A stretch of DNA of 64,000 nucleotides from JADLGL01 sp963732865 (GTDB lineage Bacteria; Pseudomonadota; Alphaproteobacteria; Rhizobiales; Kaistiaceae), in assembly GCA_963732865.1 (NCBI GenBank), contig CAVTBC010000001.1, positions 558,001 to 622,000 of the forward strand, given 5' to 3'. Made by a program: the position numbers and the translations under genes. The notes beneath the pieces were generated by a model, which searched no databases, was not told the DNA's origin, and saw only the letters and a program-made list of their open reading frames with translations. Positions 1 through 8,389 of the stretch are shown in pieces; the first letter of the stretch is position 1; each line of letters starts with the position of its first letter.

Positions 1-144
1 GGCCTGGTTGGGGCCACCGGTATCGAACCGGTCAAGGAGGCTCTGCGCGGCGGCAGGCCCTGCAGCGACCTGCGCCAAAGCCATCGCGCCGACGCATAAC
101 CAGCCGGCAACGGAACGGCCTGCGCTTCGCTTGAAAATCACCAC
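1..144 (-). CDS. Exported protein of unknown function (N-terminus only; continues past the window start)
   Basis: An open frame runs from tandem GTG codons (144-142 and 141-139) off the left edge; an in-frame TAG lies just upstream at 150-148. A run of five G residues about 6 nt before the first GTG serves as ribosome binding site. The 48 visible residues form a Sec signal peptide: basic start (VIFKRSAGR), hydrophobic core (WLCVGAMALAQVAAG) and a likely signal peptidase site after PAAA, then mature QSLLDRFDTGG. The gene lies downstream of ldtR on the same strand but beyond a terminator, so it probably has its own promoter in 145-282. In Liberibacter, LdtR controls an L,D-transpeptidase gene, so this could be one; that is inference from context, since no catalytic domain is visible here. 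Confidence 0.7.
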   Translation of the reverse strand, partial: MVIFKRSAGRSVAGWLCVGAMALAQVAAGPAAAQSLLDRFDTGGPNQA

Positions 145-282
145 GGACTACCCCCAGACAGCTGTGCGGATTTGCAGAGAATCGATGGCCGCGCGCGTGA
201 GCGCGCCCAATGGTTGCCGCGTAATGCCATCGCTTCGCAATATGGCGCTTTGATGTTTCCGGCAAGAAGTCAAACTGATGTG

Positions 283-310
283 AAAAAGCCCGGCGGCGAG
301 CCGGGCTTTT
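283..310 (-). terminator. Rho-independent terminator after ldtR
   Basis: A GCCCGGC/GCCGGGC 7-bp stem (288-294 with 300-306) has a 5-nt loop, A residues on one side and T residues on the other. It can work in both directions, but its position 24 nt past the ldtR stop suits that gene. Confidence 0.85.
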
Positions 311-334
311 CAGGAGACCCCAGATTTGAAGGCC

Positions 335-856
335 CTACAGGCGATACAGGATCTGATCGGTCCAGAAACGCTCGAGCCGCTGGAGGGAGCGGTTGAGCGC
401 GTGGAAGTCTTCCGCGCCGATGCCGCCGATCTGGTCGATCGAACGGATGTGACGCTCATAGAGGCGGTTGACGATGGTGGCGACGTCGCGGCCCTTCTCG
501 GTCAGGCTGACGCGAACCGAGCGGCGATCCATGCGCGAACGCTGATGGTGGATGTAGCCCATCTCGACCAGCTTCTTGAGATTGTAGGAAACGTTCGAGC
601 CGAGATAGTAGCCACGGGTGCGAAGCTCACCGGCGGTAAGTTCCGCATCGCCGATATTGAAAAGCAGCAGCGCCTGAACCGCGTTGACGTCGGAACGGCC
701 GGCGCGGTCGAACTCGTCCTTGATGACATCCAGCAGGCGGCGATGCAGCCGCTCGACCAGCGTCAAGGCTTCCATATAGAGGGGCTTCAACGCCTCTCGG
801 TCGGGTTGTGACGGCGCGACTGAAACGGCCTCCGCGCCCTGCTTGGAATTGATCAT
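335..856 (-). CDS. ldtR: MarR-family transcriptional regulator, LdtR-like
   Basis: A 173-residue winged-helix regulator. The central region (about residues 55-110) contains the recognition-helix stretch RGYYLGSNVSYNLKKLVEMG and the wing MDRRSVRVSLTEKG. These match the LdtR group that is highly conserved in Rhizobiales; in Candidatus Liberibacter asiaticus LdtR activates an L,D-transpeptidase gene and affects osmotic tolerance (established for that organism). The start ATG is preceded by GAGG at 8 nt spacing. The gene is monocistronic, closed by the terminator at 283-310. Family assignment is firm; the exact target genes here are inferred. Confidence 0.85.
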   Translation of the reverse strand: MINSKQGAEAVSVAPSQPDREALKPLYMEALTLVERLHRRLLDVIKDEFDRAGRSDVNAVQALLLFNIGDAELTAGELRTRGYYLGSNVSYNLKKLVEMGYIHHQRSRMDRRSVRVSLTEKGRDVATIVNRLYERHIRSIDQIGGIGAEDFHALNRSLQRLERFWTDQILYRL

Positions 857-1013
857 CTGTTAGCCTCACTGTTATTCGCGGGATTATCTTTCCCTTGCTT
901 GGGCTCACTTTTATCCGACGCAATTGAAGATGACCTTAAACGGCACGCTTAACGCCGGCTTACCGCCGCGCTTCCGATTTTAGCCGTAACGGAGGGTTCA
1001 ACCTCCGCGCTTA

Positions 1014-1586
1014 TCAGGGGGTTTCGCTCACGCGGCCCCGGCGTTCGCCGGGAGCAAGCGGACGAAGCGCGATCGCCTTGGAGAGCCCGGCCTTGGCGCC
1101 GGACGCCGCGCGGCTCGAACCGATTGCCCTGGCGACGGGTGCCATCAGGGCGATGGCGCGATGTGTCGAAGGCGCGGCCCGCGAGGTCAAGCGCAGGCCG
1201 ACATAGGCGGCGATGACCACCAACTGCTGAATGATCGCCACCACATCCAAGCCGAACGTTCCGGCGAAGACGGTGTGCATGGCGATCGCAGACGCGGTTG
1301 CATAGATCCAGATCACCACGCCCCATGAGGCGAGCATCCACAGGCCGACTGCGGCGACGATATAGGCGACGGCGAGATTGATCGTGGCGAACTGCCAGGG
1401 GCCACTCAGATCAGCAAAGGCCGTCGGATTGGCCGAGACCACACCAATGATCGTCGCCCATTGATAGAGGCCGAACAGCATGAGCACGCCGGCCAATGCA
1501 CGCTGGCGAAGATCAAGCCGCGACAACAATTGCGCCGCGCTTTGATGATGCCCGCTGTCCGTATCGTTTGCCAAAAAGCCACCCAA
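1014..1586 (-). CDS. DUF6163-type integral membrane protein (start uncertain)
   Basis: The conserved part is a four-helix membrane protein: helix 1 around VLMLFGLYQWATIIGVV, helix 2 around INLAVAYIVAAVGLWML, helix 3 around GVVIWIYATASAIAMHTVF, helix 4 around IIQQLVVIAAYVGLRL, then a basic, alanine-rich tail. It resembles the small DUF6163 membrane proteins found beside hemB in Rhizobiales; no function is known. The open frame extends to 1706, but those extra residues look like shadow sequence. No ATG lies between there and the first helix, so a TTG at 1586 (GGGG 11 nt upstream) or 1574 is the more likely start. It is divergent from hemB. Confidence 0.6.
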   Translation of the reverse strand: MGGFLANDTDSGHHQSAAQLLSRLDLRQRALAGVLMLFGLYQWATIIGVVSANPTAFADLSGPWQFATINLAVAYIVAAVGLWMLASWGVVIWIYATASAIAMHTVFAGTFGLDVVAIIQQLVVIAAYVGLRLTSRAAPSTHRAIALMAPVARAIGSSRAASGAKAGLSKAIALRPLAPGERRGRVSETP

Positions 1587-1744
1587 TTCGCCGCTGTCCC
1601 CACATTTGCGAGGAAGCAAACATTGCGCCAGCTGTGCGATCGCACAGGGTCGTTGATGCCGCTGGGCCGGGCGGCGGCCCTTCGTGTTTTGCCGCCTTCG
1701 AGCCAAGTGCTAGAAAAGGCCGAACTGACGGAGTTGCAAGCACA

Positions 1745-2788
1745 ATGAATGAGCAGCGGCGCTTCGGCGCGAGCGGCGGCACAGAGACCAATCTCCGCGA
1801 GATCCTGGGGGGCCGGCGCCTGCGCCGCACCCGGCGCACGGATTGGCTGCGCCGCATGGTGCGCGAGTTGGCGCTCAGCCCCGACGATCTGATTTGGCCG
1901 CTGTTCCTGATCGAGGGAACGGGCAAGCGAGAAGCGATCGCGTCGATGCCGGGCGTCGAAAGGCTGAGCGTTGATCTCGCGGTCGCGGCTGCCGAAGAAG
2001 CGGTCGCGCTTGGCATACCGGCAATCGCGCTCTTTCCGCATGTGCCGATCGCCAAACGCGACGCCGGCGGCAGCAACGCGCTCGATCCGGGCAACCTCAT
2101 CTGCACCGCCTGCAGGGCGATCAAGGACGCGGTGCCGCAGATCGGCATCATCACCGACGTGGCGCTCGACCCCTATACCAGCCATGGCCATGACGGCGTG
2201 CTGCTCGGCGTCGACGTCGCCAACGACGCGACCGTCGAAATCCTGGTTCAGCAGGCGCTGCTGCAGGCGACCGCCGGAGCGGACATCATCGCGCCGTCGG
2301 ACATGATGGACGGCCGCGTCGGCGCCATCCGCACAGCGCTCGACGATGCCGGCTTCACCGATGTCTGCATCCTGGCCTACAGCGCCAAATATGCCTCGGC
2401 CTTCTACGGCCCCTTCCGCGACGCCATCGGCACGTCGGCCGTTTTGGTCGGCGACAAGCGCACCTACCAAATGGACCCGGCAAATAGCGACGAGGCGCTG
2501 CGCGAGACCGAGAAGGACATCGAGGAAGGCGCCGATATGGTCATGGTCAAGCCGGGCCTCCCCTATCTCGATATTGTCGCCCGCGTGAAAGAGACGTTCG
2601 GCCTGCCGACCTTCGCCTATCAGGTGTCCGGCGAGTATTCGATGATCCGGGCGGCCGCCGAGAAGGGCTGGATCGACGGCGATCGCGCGATGATGGAAAG
2701 CCTCACCGCCTTCAAGCGCGCCGGCGCCGACGGCATTCTCACCTATTTCGCGCCCGTGGTGGCGCGGATGCTGAAAGGCCAGCGCTAG
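1745..2788 (+). CDS. hemB: Delta-aminolevulinic acid dehydratase (porphobilinogen synthase)
   Basis: This enzyme condenses two 5-aminolevulinate molecules to porphobilinogen in heme and B12 synthesis. The product is 347 residues, normal for HemB. The two active-site lysines are Lys215 in AYSAKYAS and Lys269 in MVMVKPG. The metal motif reads DVALDPYTSHGHDG (138-151): the cysteines of zinc-type enzymes are replaced by Ala and Asp, which marks the magnesium-dependent class common in proteobacteria such as Bradyrhizobium and Pseudomonas. The open frame reaches back to 1496, but homology starts at the ATG at 1745. Confidence 0.97.
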   Translation: MNEQRRFGASGGTETNLREILGGRRLRRTRRTDWLRRMVRELALSPDDLIWPLFLIEGTGKREAIASMPGVERLSVDLAVAAAEEAVALGIPAIALFPHVPIAKRDAGGSNALDPGNLICTACRAIKDAVPQIGIITDVALDPYTSHGHDGVLLGVDVANDATVEILVQQALLQATAGADIIAPSDMMDGRVGAIRTALDDAGFTDVCILAYSAKYASAFYGPFRDAIGTSAVLVGDKRTYQMDPANSDEALRETEKDIEEGADMVMVKPGLPYLDIVARVKETFGLPTFAYQVSGEYSMIRAAAEKGWIDGDRAMMESLTAFKRAGADGILTYFAPVVARMLKGQR

Positions 2789-2871
2789 CCGTCTTGCACG
2801 GCCTCCGCCCCGGCCCCATCTTGGCGGAGAGGAATCGGCGCCCTGGCTGGCGCAGAATCGTGAGGGATGCC

Positions 2872-3387
2872 ATGGCCGATGACAGCAGAGCCGCTGGCGT
2901 GCGCTACAGCGCCGACGCGTTTGACGAGACCATCCACCCGGAACTGTTCGACGAGATTCTGCCCCGCCGGCTCCTCGCCTTCGCCATCGACGCCATCATC
3001 ATCATCGTCGCGACGGTGCCGGCCTTTGTCGTCGTCGCCATCCTTGGCGTTCTGACGCTGGGCCTCGGCTGGCTGCTCTTCCCCTTCGTCTTCGCCATCG
3101 TCGCGCTCGGCTATCTCGCCTACACGCTGGGAAGCTCGGAATCGGCGACGGTCGGAATGCGCCTTGTCGGCGTCGAAATGCGTACGCTCGGCGGCGACAA
3201 GATGTACCCACTGCTCGCGGTCCTTCAGGGCCTCACCTTCTGGATCCTCACCGGGTTTCTGACGCCGCTGGTGCTGGTCGTCGGACTGATGTCCACGCGC
3301 CGCCGGCTGCTGCACGACATGCTGCTCGGGACGATCCTGCTCAACGCTGAGCCGCTGCACGAGTTGGAACGCGCGCGCAGTTCGTGA
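2872..3387 (+). CDS. RDD-family membrane protein
   Basis: A 171-residue protein with the RDD signature: Arg33 in PRRLLAFAID, Asp40 in the first helix, and the late RRLLHDMLLGTILL stretch. Hydrophobic helices span about 35-60, 62-85 and 115-140. Family function is uncertain; some members act in ion or proton transport. The ATG at 2872 follows GAGGGA at ideal distance, so the 26 residues further upstream in frame are not used. It lies 83 nt after hemB and just before bpt, all on the plus strand, and may be co-transcribed. Confidence 0.85.
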   Translation: MADDSRAAGVRYSADAFDETIHPELFDEILPRRLLAFAIDAIIIIVATVPAFVVVAILGVLTLGLGWLLFPFVFAIVALGYLAYTLGSSESATVGMRLVGVEMRTLGGDKMYPLLAVLQGLTFWILTGFLTPLVLVVGLMSTRRRLLHDMLLGTILLNAEPLHELERARSS

Positions 3388-3451
3388 TTTCCCCTTTCTC
3401 CGGGCACCGCTTCGGGATTATCGTCACAACGATCAATGCCGTTGCTGTGTG

Positions 3452-4198
3452 ATGACGAAACATCAGCTTGACGCGCCGCAATTCTACCTGACCGCGCCGT
3501 CCCCCTGCCCCTATCTGCCGGGCCAGGAAGAGCGAAAGGTGTTCACGCATCTCGTCGGGGAACGCGCGCCTTCGCTCAATGACGTGCTGACCCAGGGCGG
3601 CTTCCGGCGCAGCCAGAACATCGCCTACCGGCCCGCCTGCGAGACCTGCCGCGCCTGCGTTTCCGTTCGCGTGGTGGTCGGCGACTTCGCGGCGAAGGGG
3701 AGCATGGCGCGCGTCTGGCGGCGCAACCGGGACCTCGTCGGCAACGAGGTGTCGCCGAGCCCGTCCTCGGAACAATATTCGCTGTTTCGCTATTATCTCG
3801 ACGCCCGCCACCCGGATGGCGGCATGGCCGACATGTCCGTGCTCGATTACGCCATGATGGTCGAGGATACGCATGTCGCGACGACGATGATCGAATACCG
3901 CTTCCGCGGTCCGGACACGGCGATCAACGGGCGCGGTGAAGGCCCGCTGATCGCGACGGCGCTCACCGATATCCTCGGCGACGGCCTGTCGATGGTCTAT
4001 TCGTTCTTCAACCCCGACTATGACGACCGCAGCCTCGGCACGTACATGATCCTCGATCACATCGTGCGCGCCCGGAAGCTGGGCCTGCCCTATGTCTATC
4101 TCGGCTATTGGGTCTCGGGCTCGCCGAAGATGAACTACAAGGCGAAGTTCAGGCCGCAGGAGCGACTGGGCCCCCGCGGCTGGGATCGGGTGGAGTAG
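3452..4198 (+). CDS. bpt: Aspartate/glutamate leucyltransferase (bacterial N-end-rule aminoacyltransferase)
   Basis: A 248-residue member of the arginyl/leucyl-tRNA-protein transferase family. It adds leucine from tRNA to proteins starting with Asp or Glu, marking them for ClpS/ClpAP degradation. The N-terminal cysteines typical of the family are present: Cys19 in SPCPYL and the CxxCxxC at 63, 66, 69 (PACETCRAC). The C-terminal GNAT-like part contains LGTYMILDHI, LPYVYLGYWV and the closing motif KMNYKAKFRPQE. A GTG directly precedes the ATG and could also serve as start. Substrate class (leucyl rather than arginyl) is inferred from bacterial homologues. Confidence 0.92.
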   Translation: MTKHQLDAPQFYLTAPSPCPYLPGQEERKVFTHLVGERAPSLNDVLTQGGFRRSQNIAYRPACETCRACVSVRVVVGDFAAKGSMARVWRRNRDLVGNEVSPSPSSEQYSLFRYYLDARHPDGGMADMSVLDYAMMVEDTHVATTMIEYRFRGPDTAINGRGEGPLIATALTDILGDGLSMVYSFFNPDYDDRSLGTYMILDHIVRARKLGLPYVYLGYWVSGSPKMNYKAKFRPQERLGPRGWDRVE

Positions 4199-4211
4199 AG
4201 ACTCCGCCGCG

Positions 4212-4787
4212 CTAGGCGGCTTTGTCGCGCGCGTTCTTGAGCGCATCGAGCCACCAGGTCAGCTGGTCGAGCATGTCCTCGGCGCCCTGGTTGAGGAAGT
4301 CGAAATCGTCGAGCGTCTTCTTGCCTTGGGCGATCTCAAGGTAGGCCTGCATCTGGATGTGTACGGCAACGCGGATCGGCGCCATCTGCAGCTCGACGGC
4401 GATGTTGCGCAGCTGCTCAATCGCGCGCGAGGCGCCGAGGCTGCCATAGCCGACAAAGGCGATCGGCTTCCGGTTCCATTGCGGATAGGCGTAGTCGATG
4501 GCGTTTTTCAGCACCGCAGTCGGCGCGCGGTTGTATTCGGCGGTGACGACGATGAAGCCGTCCATCTCGTCAACCTTCTTCTGCCATTCGAGGGCGACGG
4601 GGTTCTGTGACGGCGCCCAGGCCGGCGAGGCCGCTTCTTCGAAGAAAGGCATCGGATAATCGCGGAGGTCGAGCGTCTCAACCTCGAAGCTATTCCGCTT
4701 GGACGCCTTTTCGAATATCCATTTGGCAGGATGATCGGCGAACCGGTTTGGGCGGGTGCTGCTGATGATAATCCCGACTTTCGGCAT
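4212..4787 (-). CDS. NADPH-dependent FMN reductase (flavodoxin-like fold)
   Basis: A 191-residue flavoprotein. The phosphate-binding loop ISSTRPNR follows the first beta strand (7-15), and the family motif appears as AEYNRAPTAVLKNAIDY (about 85-101). Relatives reduce FMN, quinones, azo dyes or chromate using NADPH in the cytosol. It is convergent with bpt (13 nt apart) and divergent from an HxlR regulator. On the minus strand a promoter with a perfect TTGACA (4886-4891), an 18-nt spacer and TTTAAT (4862-4867) would give a leader of about 70 nt; TATAGCG half-sites lie within and next to it. I infer a quinone or electrophile detoxification enzyme controlled by the neighbour. Confidence 0.88.
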   Translation of the reverse strand: MPKVGIIISSTRPNRFADHPAKWIFEKASKRNSFEVETLDLRDYPMPFFEEAASPAWAPSQNPVALEWQKKVDEMDGFIVVTAEYNRAPTAVLKNAIDYAYPQWNRKPIAFVGYGSLGASRAIEQLRNIAVELQMAPIRVAVHIQMQAYLEIAQGKKTLDDFDFLNQGAEDMLDQLTWWLDALKNARDKAA

Positions 4788-4851
4788 GATGCGTTCCTTG
4801 GAGGTTGAAGCCGTGCATTGCCGGGGCGTTGGCGTCCCGATCGATATGCAA

Positions 4852-4932
4852 TCTATAGCGTATTAAATAATATAGCGCTTTGCGATGTCAAGCACTTAAC
4901 AAAATTCCCCGGGGAACGCTATATATGGGATC
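4852..4932. promoter_or_regulatory. Divergent promoter region with TATAGCG operator half-sites (FMN reductase / HxlR)
   Basis: Minus promoter: TTGACA at 4886-4891 and TTTAAT at 4862-4867. Plus promoter: TTAACA at 4896-4901 and TATATA at 4920-4925 (18-nt spacer). The heptamer TATAGCG occurs at 4854-4860 and 4871-4877, 17 bp apart, and inverted (CGCTATA) at 4917-4923. One copy lies between the -35 and -10 of the reductase promoter, another overlaps the -10 of the regulator. A perfect 12-bp palindrome, TTCCCCGGGGAA (4905-4916), lies in the spacer of the regulator promoter. This is a typical layout for autorepression plus repression of the neighbour; the binding protein is inferred. Confidence 0.65.
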
Positions 4933-5316
4933 ATGGAGGAAATGAGTCCGACGGCCCACAATGAAGCTGAGCGCGATCCGTGCGTTGTCCCGGAGCGGCT
5001 GAGTGCTGCCTTTGCGGTGCTGCAGGAGAAATGGGCACTGCCCATCGTCTATGTGCTGCTGCAGGGTCCGGAAGGCTTCAACGAAATCGGACGGGCGGCG
5101 GGCGCGGTGAACCCGGCCACGCTGACCCAGAGGCTTGCCCGCATGGAGCAGGTCGGCCTGGTGAAGAAGACCGTGCAGTCGGTAATGCCGCCGCGAACGC
5201 TCTATGAACTCAGCGAAGCCGGGATGGCGCTGCGGCCTGTGATCAAGGCCTTCGAGGCGTGGAGCCAAAGGCACCCGCTCGGCGACAAGCCGCCAAAGAC
5301 GAAGGCGGCGCTCTAG
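4933..5316 (+). CDS. HxlR-family transcriptional regulator with a single N-terminal cysteine
   Basis: A 127-residue winged-helix protein. HxlR hallmarks: EKWALPIVYVLLQGPEGFNE (32-51), TLTQRLARMEQVGLVKK (63-79) and the wing PRTLYELSEAGMAL. The only cysteine is Cys17 in ERDPCVVPE, the position used for redox sensing by YodB, HypR and QorR-type members of this family. The predicted -10 ends 7 nt before the ATG at 4933, so the message may be leaderless. A second in-frame ATG at 4942 has GGAGG only 2 nt ahead and is less likely. It is divergent from an FMN reductase, as in the known YodB/AzoR- and HypR/HypO-type pairs. Confidence 0.88.
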   Translation: MEEMSPTAHNEAERDPCVVPERLSAAFAVLQEKWALPIVYVLLQGPEGFNEIGRAAGAVNPATLTQRLARMEQVGLVKKTVQSVMPPRTLYELSEAGMALRPVIKAFEAWSQRHPLGDKPPKTKAAL

Positions 5317-7562
5317 CCGATCGGTGGCGTGCCGAAACGGTTGTTGCGCGGGAAGCCGGCCGGCGGCAAACGGCCGGCCTGGGCCCGGTCGCCGATCCAA
5401 TCCTTCAATTCCTCCAGCGACCGCGTGAAGCTGCGGCCGGAGCTGTCCATCCAGGTCACCCCCCCGGCGGCAGCGAAAACGCGCGCATCCGACACGTCGC
5501 CGTCCTTGTACCGCTGCAGGCGAACGCCCTTGCCGCGCGGTAGCTCGGGCACCTCGGCCAGCGGGAAGATCAGCATCTTACGGTTCTCGCCGATGATCGC
5601 GACCTGGTCGCCCTTGGCGGCGACGCAGAGCTTCGCCTCGACCGGCGCCGAAACATTCATGATCTGCTTGCCCTTGCGGGTGTTGGCGAGAAGCTCCCCT
5701 TCGGCGACGACGAAGCCACGGCCGTCGGTCGAGACCAGCAGCAGCTTTCGCTCGGCGTCATGAGCGAAGACGGCGACGATATCCTCGCCATCGGCGAGGT
5801 CGGCCATCAGCCGGATCGGCTCGCCCTGCCCCTTGCCGCCCGGCAGTGCATCGGCGCCGAGCGTGTAGAAGCGGCCCGCCGTCGAGAAGACGAGCAACTT
5901 GTCCGTCGTCTCGGCATGGAAGGCGGTGCGGAGTTCATCGCCCGACTTGAAGGACAGGCCGGAGAAATCGGCGAGATGGCCCTTCATCGCCCGGATCCAA
6001 CCGAGGCGTGAGACAACGATCGTGATCGGCTCGCGCTCGATCATCGCCGCCTCAAGGTCGGTCACATCATGCGTCGGGGCTTCGGCGAAATCGGTGCGGC
6101 GTTTGCCCAGCGGCGTCTCGGGGCCGAAGGTCTTGCGGACCTCCCGGATTTCCCAAGCGACCGTCTGCCATTGCTGTTCCTCCGAAGCGAGCAATCCCTC
6201 GATCTGCCCCTGCTCCTCGGTGAGCGCGTCATGCTCCTTGCGGATCTCGATCTCCTCAAGCTTGCGCAAATTGCGTAGGCGCATGTTGAGGATCGCTTCC
6301 GCCTGGGCGTCGTTGAGTTCGAAGGTCGCCATCAGGACGGCCTTCGGCTCGTCCTCCTCGCGGATGATGCGGATCACCTCGTCGAGGTTGAGATAGGCGA
6401 TGAGATAGCCGCCGAGGACTTCGAGGCGGGCGCGGATCTTGCCGAGCCGATGTTCGGAACGGCGCATCAGAACGGTGCGGCGATGTTCCAGCCATTCGCG
6501 CAGCACCCGGCCGAGCGGGAGGACCTGCGGGACGACACCGCGCGACAGCACATTCATGTTGAGCGGTACGCGCGTCTCAAGGTCGGTGAGTCGGAAGAGC
6601 GATTCCATCAGCAGCGCCGCATCGACCGCCCGCGAACGCGGCTCGAGCACGATGCGGATTTCGTCCGTCGATTCGTCGCGGATGTCCTCCAGCAGCGGCA
6701 GCTTCTTCGCCTGCAGGAGCTCGGCGATGCGCTCGATCAGGCGTGATTTCGGGACCTGATAGGGAATCTCGGTGATGACGACAAGGTACGTGCCGCGGCC
6801 CTGGTCCTCGGTCTGCCAGCGGGCGCGGACGCGGAAGCCGCCCCTGCCGGTGCGGTAGGATTCCAGGATCGAGGCGCGGCTCTCGACGATGATTCCACCC
6901 GTCGGAAAATCCGGACCGGGCACAAGCTCGACCAGCTTCTCGATGCTGGCATTGGGGTGCTTGATGAGATGCAGCGCCGCATCGCAAAGCTCGGCCGCAT
7001 TGTGCGGCGGGATCGATGTCGCCATTCCGACTGCGATGCCGGCCGAACCGTTGGCGAGGAGGTTCGGGAATGCCGCCGGCAGAACGACCGGCTCCGACTC
7101 CTCGCCGTCATAGGTCTCGCGGAAATCGACTGCATCCTCTTCGATCCCGTCGAGGAGGAGCCGGGCAACCTCCGTCAGCCGCGCCTCGGTGTAGCGCATG
7201 GCGGCGGCGTTATCGCCGTCGACATTGCCGAAATTGCCCTGACCGTCGACCAGCGGATAGCGCGCCGCAAAATCCTGCGCGAGGCGCACGAGCGCGTCGT
7301 AGACCGACTGGTCGCCATGTGGATGGTATTTGCCGATGACGTCGCCGACGACACGGGCCGACTTCTTGAAGCCGGAGCCGGGATCGAGCCGCAGTTGGCG
7401 CATGGCATAGAGAATCCGGCGATGCACCGGCTTGAGGCCGTCGCGCGCGTCCGGCAGCGCGCGATCCATGATGGTCGACAGCGCATAGGCGAGATAGCGC
7501 TCTTCCAGCGCCTCGCGGAAATCGATGCCCTCGATACCGCCGGGAATCAGCTCGGTGCCCAT
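5313..7562 (-). CDS. parC: DNA topoisomerase IV subunit A
   Basis: A 749-residue type IIA topoisomerase breakage-reunion subunit, which with ParE decatenates replicated chromosomes. The catalytic tyrosine is Tyr124 in AAAMRYTEARL. The N-terminal winged-helix region carries LKPVHRRILYAMRQL and KYHPHGDQSVYDALVRLAQ. The C-terminal part (about 500-730) forms the DNA-wrapping beta-pinwheel. It lacks the GyrA-box seen in gyrase, and its length and start match ParC. Gln85 occupies the position equivalent to quinolone-resistance Ser80 of E. coli ParC. It is transcribed after recO with only 9 nt between them, at the end of the long minus-strand cluster, and its stop overlaps that of the HxlR gene by 4 nt. 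Confidence 0.96.
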   Translation of the reverse strand: MGTELIPGGIEGIDFREALEERYLAYALSTIMDRALPDARDGLKPVHRRILYAMRQLRLDPGSGFKKSARVVGDVIGKYHPHGDQSVYDALVRLAQDFAARYPLVDGQGNFGNVDGDNAAAMRYTEARLTEVARLLLDGIEEDAVDFRETYDGEESEPVVLPAAFPNLLANGSAGIAVGMATSIPPHNAAELCDAALHLIKHPNASIEKLVELVPGPDFPTGGIIVESRASILESYRTGRGGFRVRARWQTEDQGRGTYLVVITEIPYQVPKSRLIERIAELLQAKKLPLLEDIRDESTDEIRIVLEPRSRAVDAALLMESLFRLTDLETRVPLNMNVLSRGVVPQVLPLGRVLREWLEHRRTVLMRRSEHRLGKIRARLEVLGGYLIAYLNLDEVIRIIREEDEPKAVLMATFELNDAQAEAILNMRLRNLRKLEEIEIRKEHDALTEEQGQIEGLLASEEQQWQTVAWEIREVRKTFGPETPLGKRRTDFAEAPTHDVTDLEAAMIEREPITIVVSRLGWIRAMKGHLADFSGLSFKSGDELRTAFHAETTDKLLVFSTAGRFYTLGADALPGGKGQGEPIRLMADLADGEDIVAVFAHDAERKLLLVSTDGRGFVVAEGELLANTRKGKQIMNVSAPVEAKLCVAAKGDQVAIIGENRKMLIFPLAEVPELPRGKGVRLQRYKDGDVSDARVFAAAGGVTWMDSSGRSFTRSLEELKDWIGDRAQAGRLPPAGFPRNNRFGTPPIG

Positions 7563-7571
7563 GGGCTTGGA

Positions 7572-8339
7572 CTATCGACCGCCGCCCGCCGGTTCAAGCG
7601 CAGACGAATCGGCCGCCGCTGAAACGCCGAGCAGCGCCAAAAACCGTTCGCGCGAGGCGCTAGGTTCGACCCCACGGGGCTCATAGACATGGCGATCGAA
7701 GAAATAGCCGGTGAGCCTGAAGGCTTGCCGGAGTTCCTCGATCGAGGGCGGTGCATTGGCCCGTTGCCACAGGAAGCGCGGCAAAGGCAGCAGCTTGTCC
7801 TGATAGGCGGCGCCGGCTTCGCGGCTGACAGCGCGGCCGGTGCGCGGCGAGACATAGGCAAGGTCCTCGGTCGCGCCGGTGGCCGCGCATTGCGACAGAT
7901 CGAGGCCGAAGCCAAGCTCGTTGAGGATCGCAAGCTCGTAGCGGACGAGCAACTCCGCCGCGTCCCGCGTGTCGCCGAGAGCGTCAAGGATCGGCCCCAG
8001 CGCGCCATAAAGCTCCGGATGCGGATCGCGCTCCGGCAGCAGGCGCAGAAGCGCGGCCAGCACCTGCAGACCGTAAATGCCGGTGGCTCCCTGCATGAGG
8101 TGGCTAGCGCGTTCGGTCGTCGGCTCGACGCTGAGATGGCCGAGATGCTCGTCAAGACGCGCCCGCCAGGTCACGGTCAGCGAATTGCCGGGCTGCAGGA
8201 AGGGCTGGCTGCGGCGCGAACGGCCGCCGCGCACGAGGCCAAGATGCCGCCCATGCTCCAGCGTCATCATCTCAAGGATGAGGCTGGTCTCGCCGTGGCG
8301 GCGCGTGCCGAGAATGATGCCTTCGTCACTCCATTGCAT
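7572..8339 (-). CDS. recO: DNA repair protein RecO
   Basis: A 255-residue recombination mediator acting with RecF and RecR to load RecA on SSB-coated DNA. It starts with the conserved OB-fold segment MQWSDEGIILGTRRHGE and has the typical GLVRGGRSRRSQPFLQPGN stretch at 34-52. The helical C-terminal part includes RYELAILNELGFGLDL. Gene order era-recO-parC is characteristic of Rhizobiales. Confidence 0.95.
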   Translation of the reverse strand: MQWSDEGIILGTRRHGETSLILEMMTLEHGRHLGLVRGGRSRRSQPFLQPGNSLTVTWRARLDEHLGHLSVEPTTERASHLMQGATGIYGLQVLAALLRLLPERDPHPELYGALGPILDALGDTRDAAELLVRYELAILNELGFGLDLSQCAATGATEDLAYVSPRTGRAVSREAGAAYQDKLLPLPRFLWQRANAPPSIEELRQAFRLTGYFFDRHVYEPRGVEPSASRERFLALLGVSAAADSSALEPAGGGR

Positions 8340-8389
8340 GTCAGTGGCAGTAGCACGAACGCACCCATCGCTGGGAGATTCCGCCCGCC

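Noticed and set aside
1496..1744. Extended N-terminus of hemB
   Set aside because: The extra 83 residues overlap the divergent DUF6163 region and do not resemble HemB proteins.
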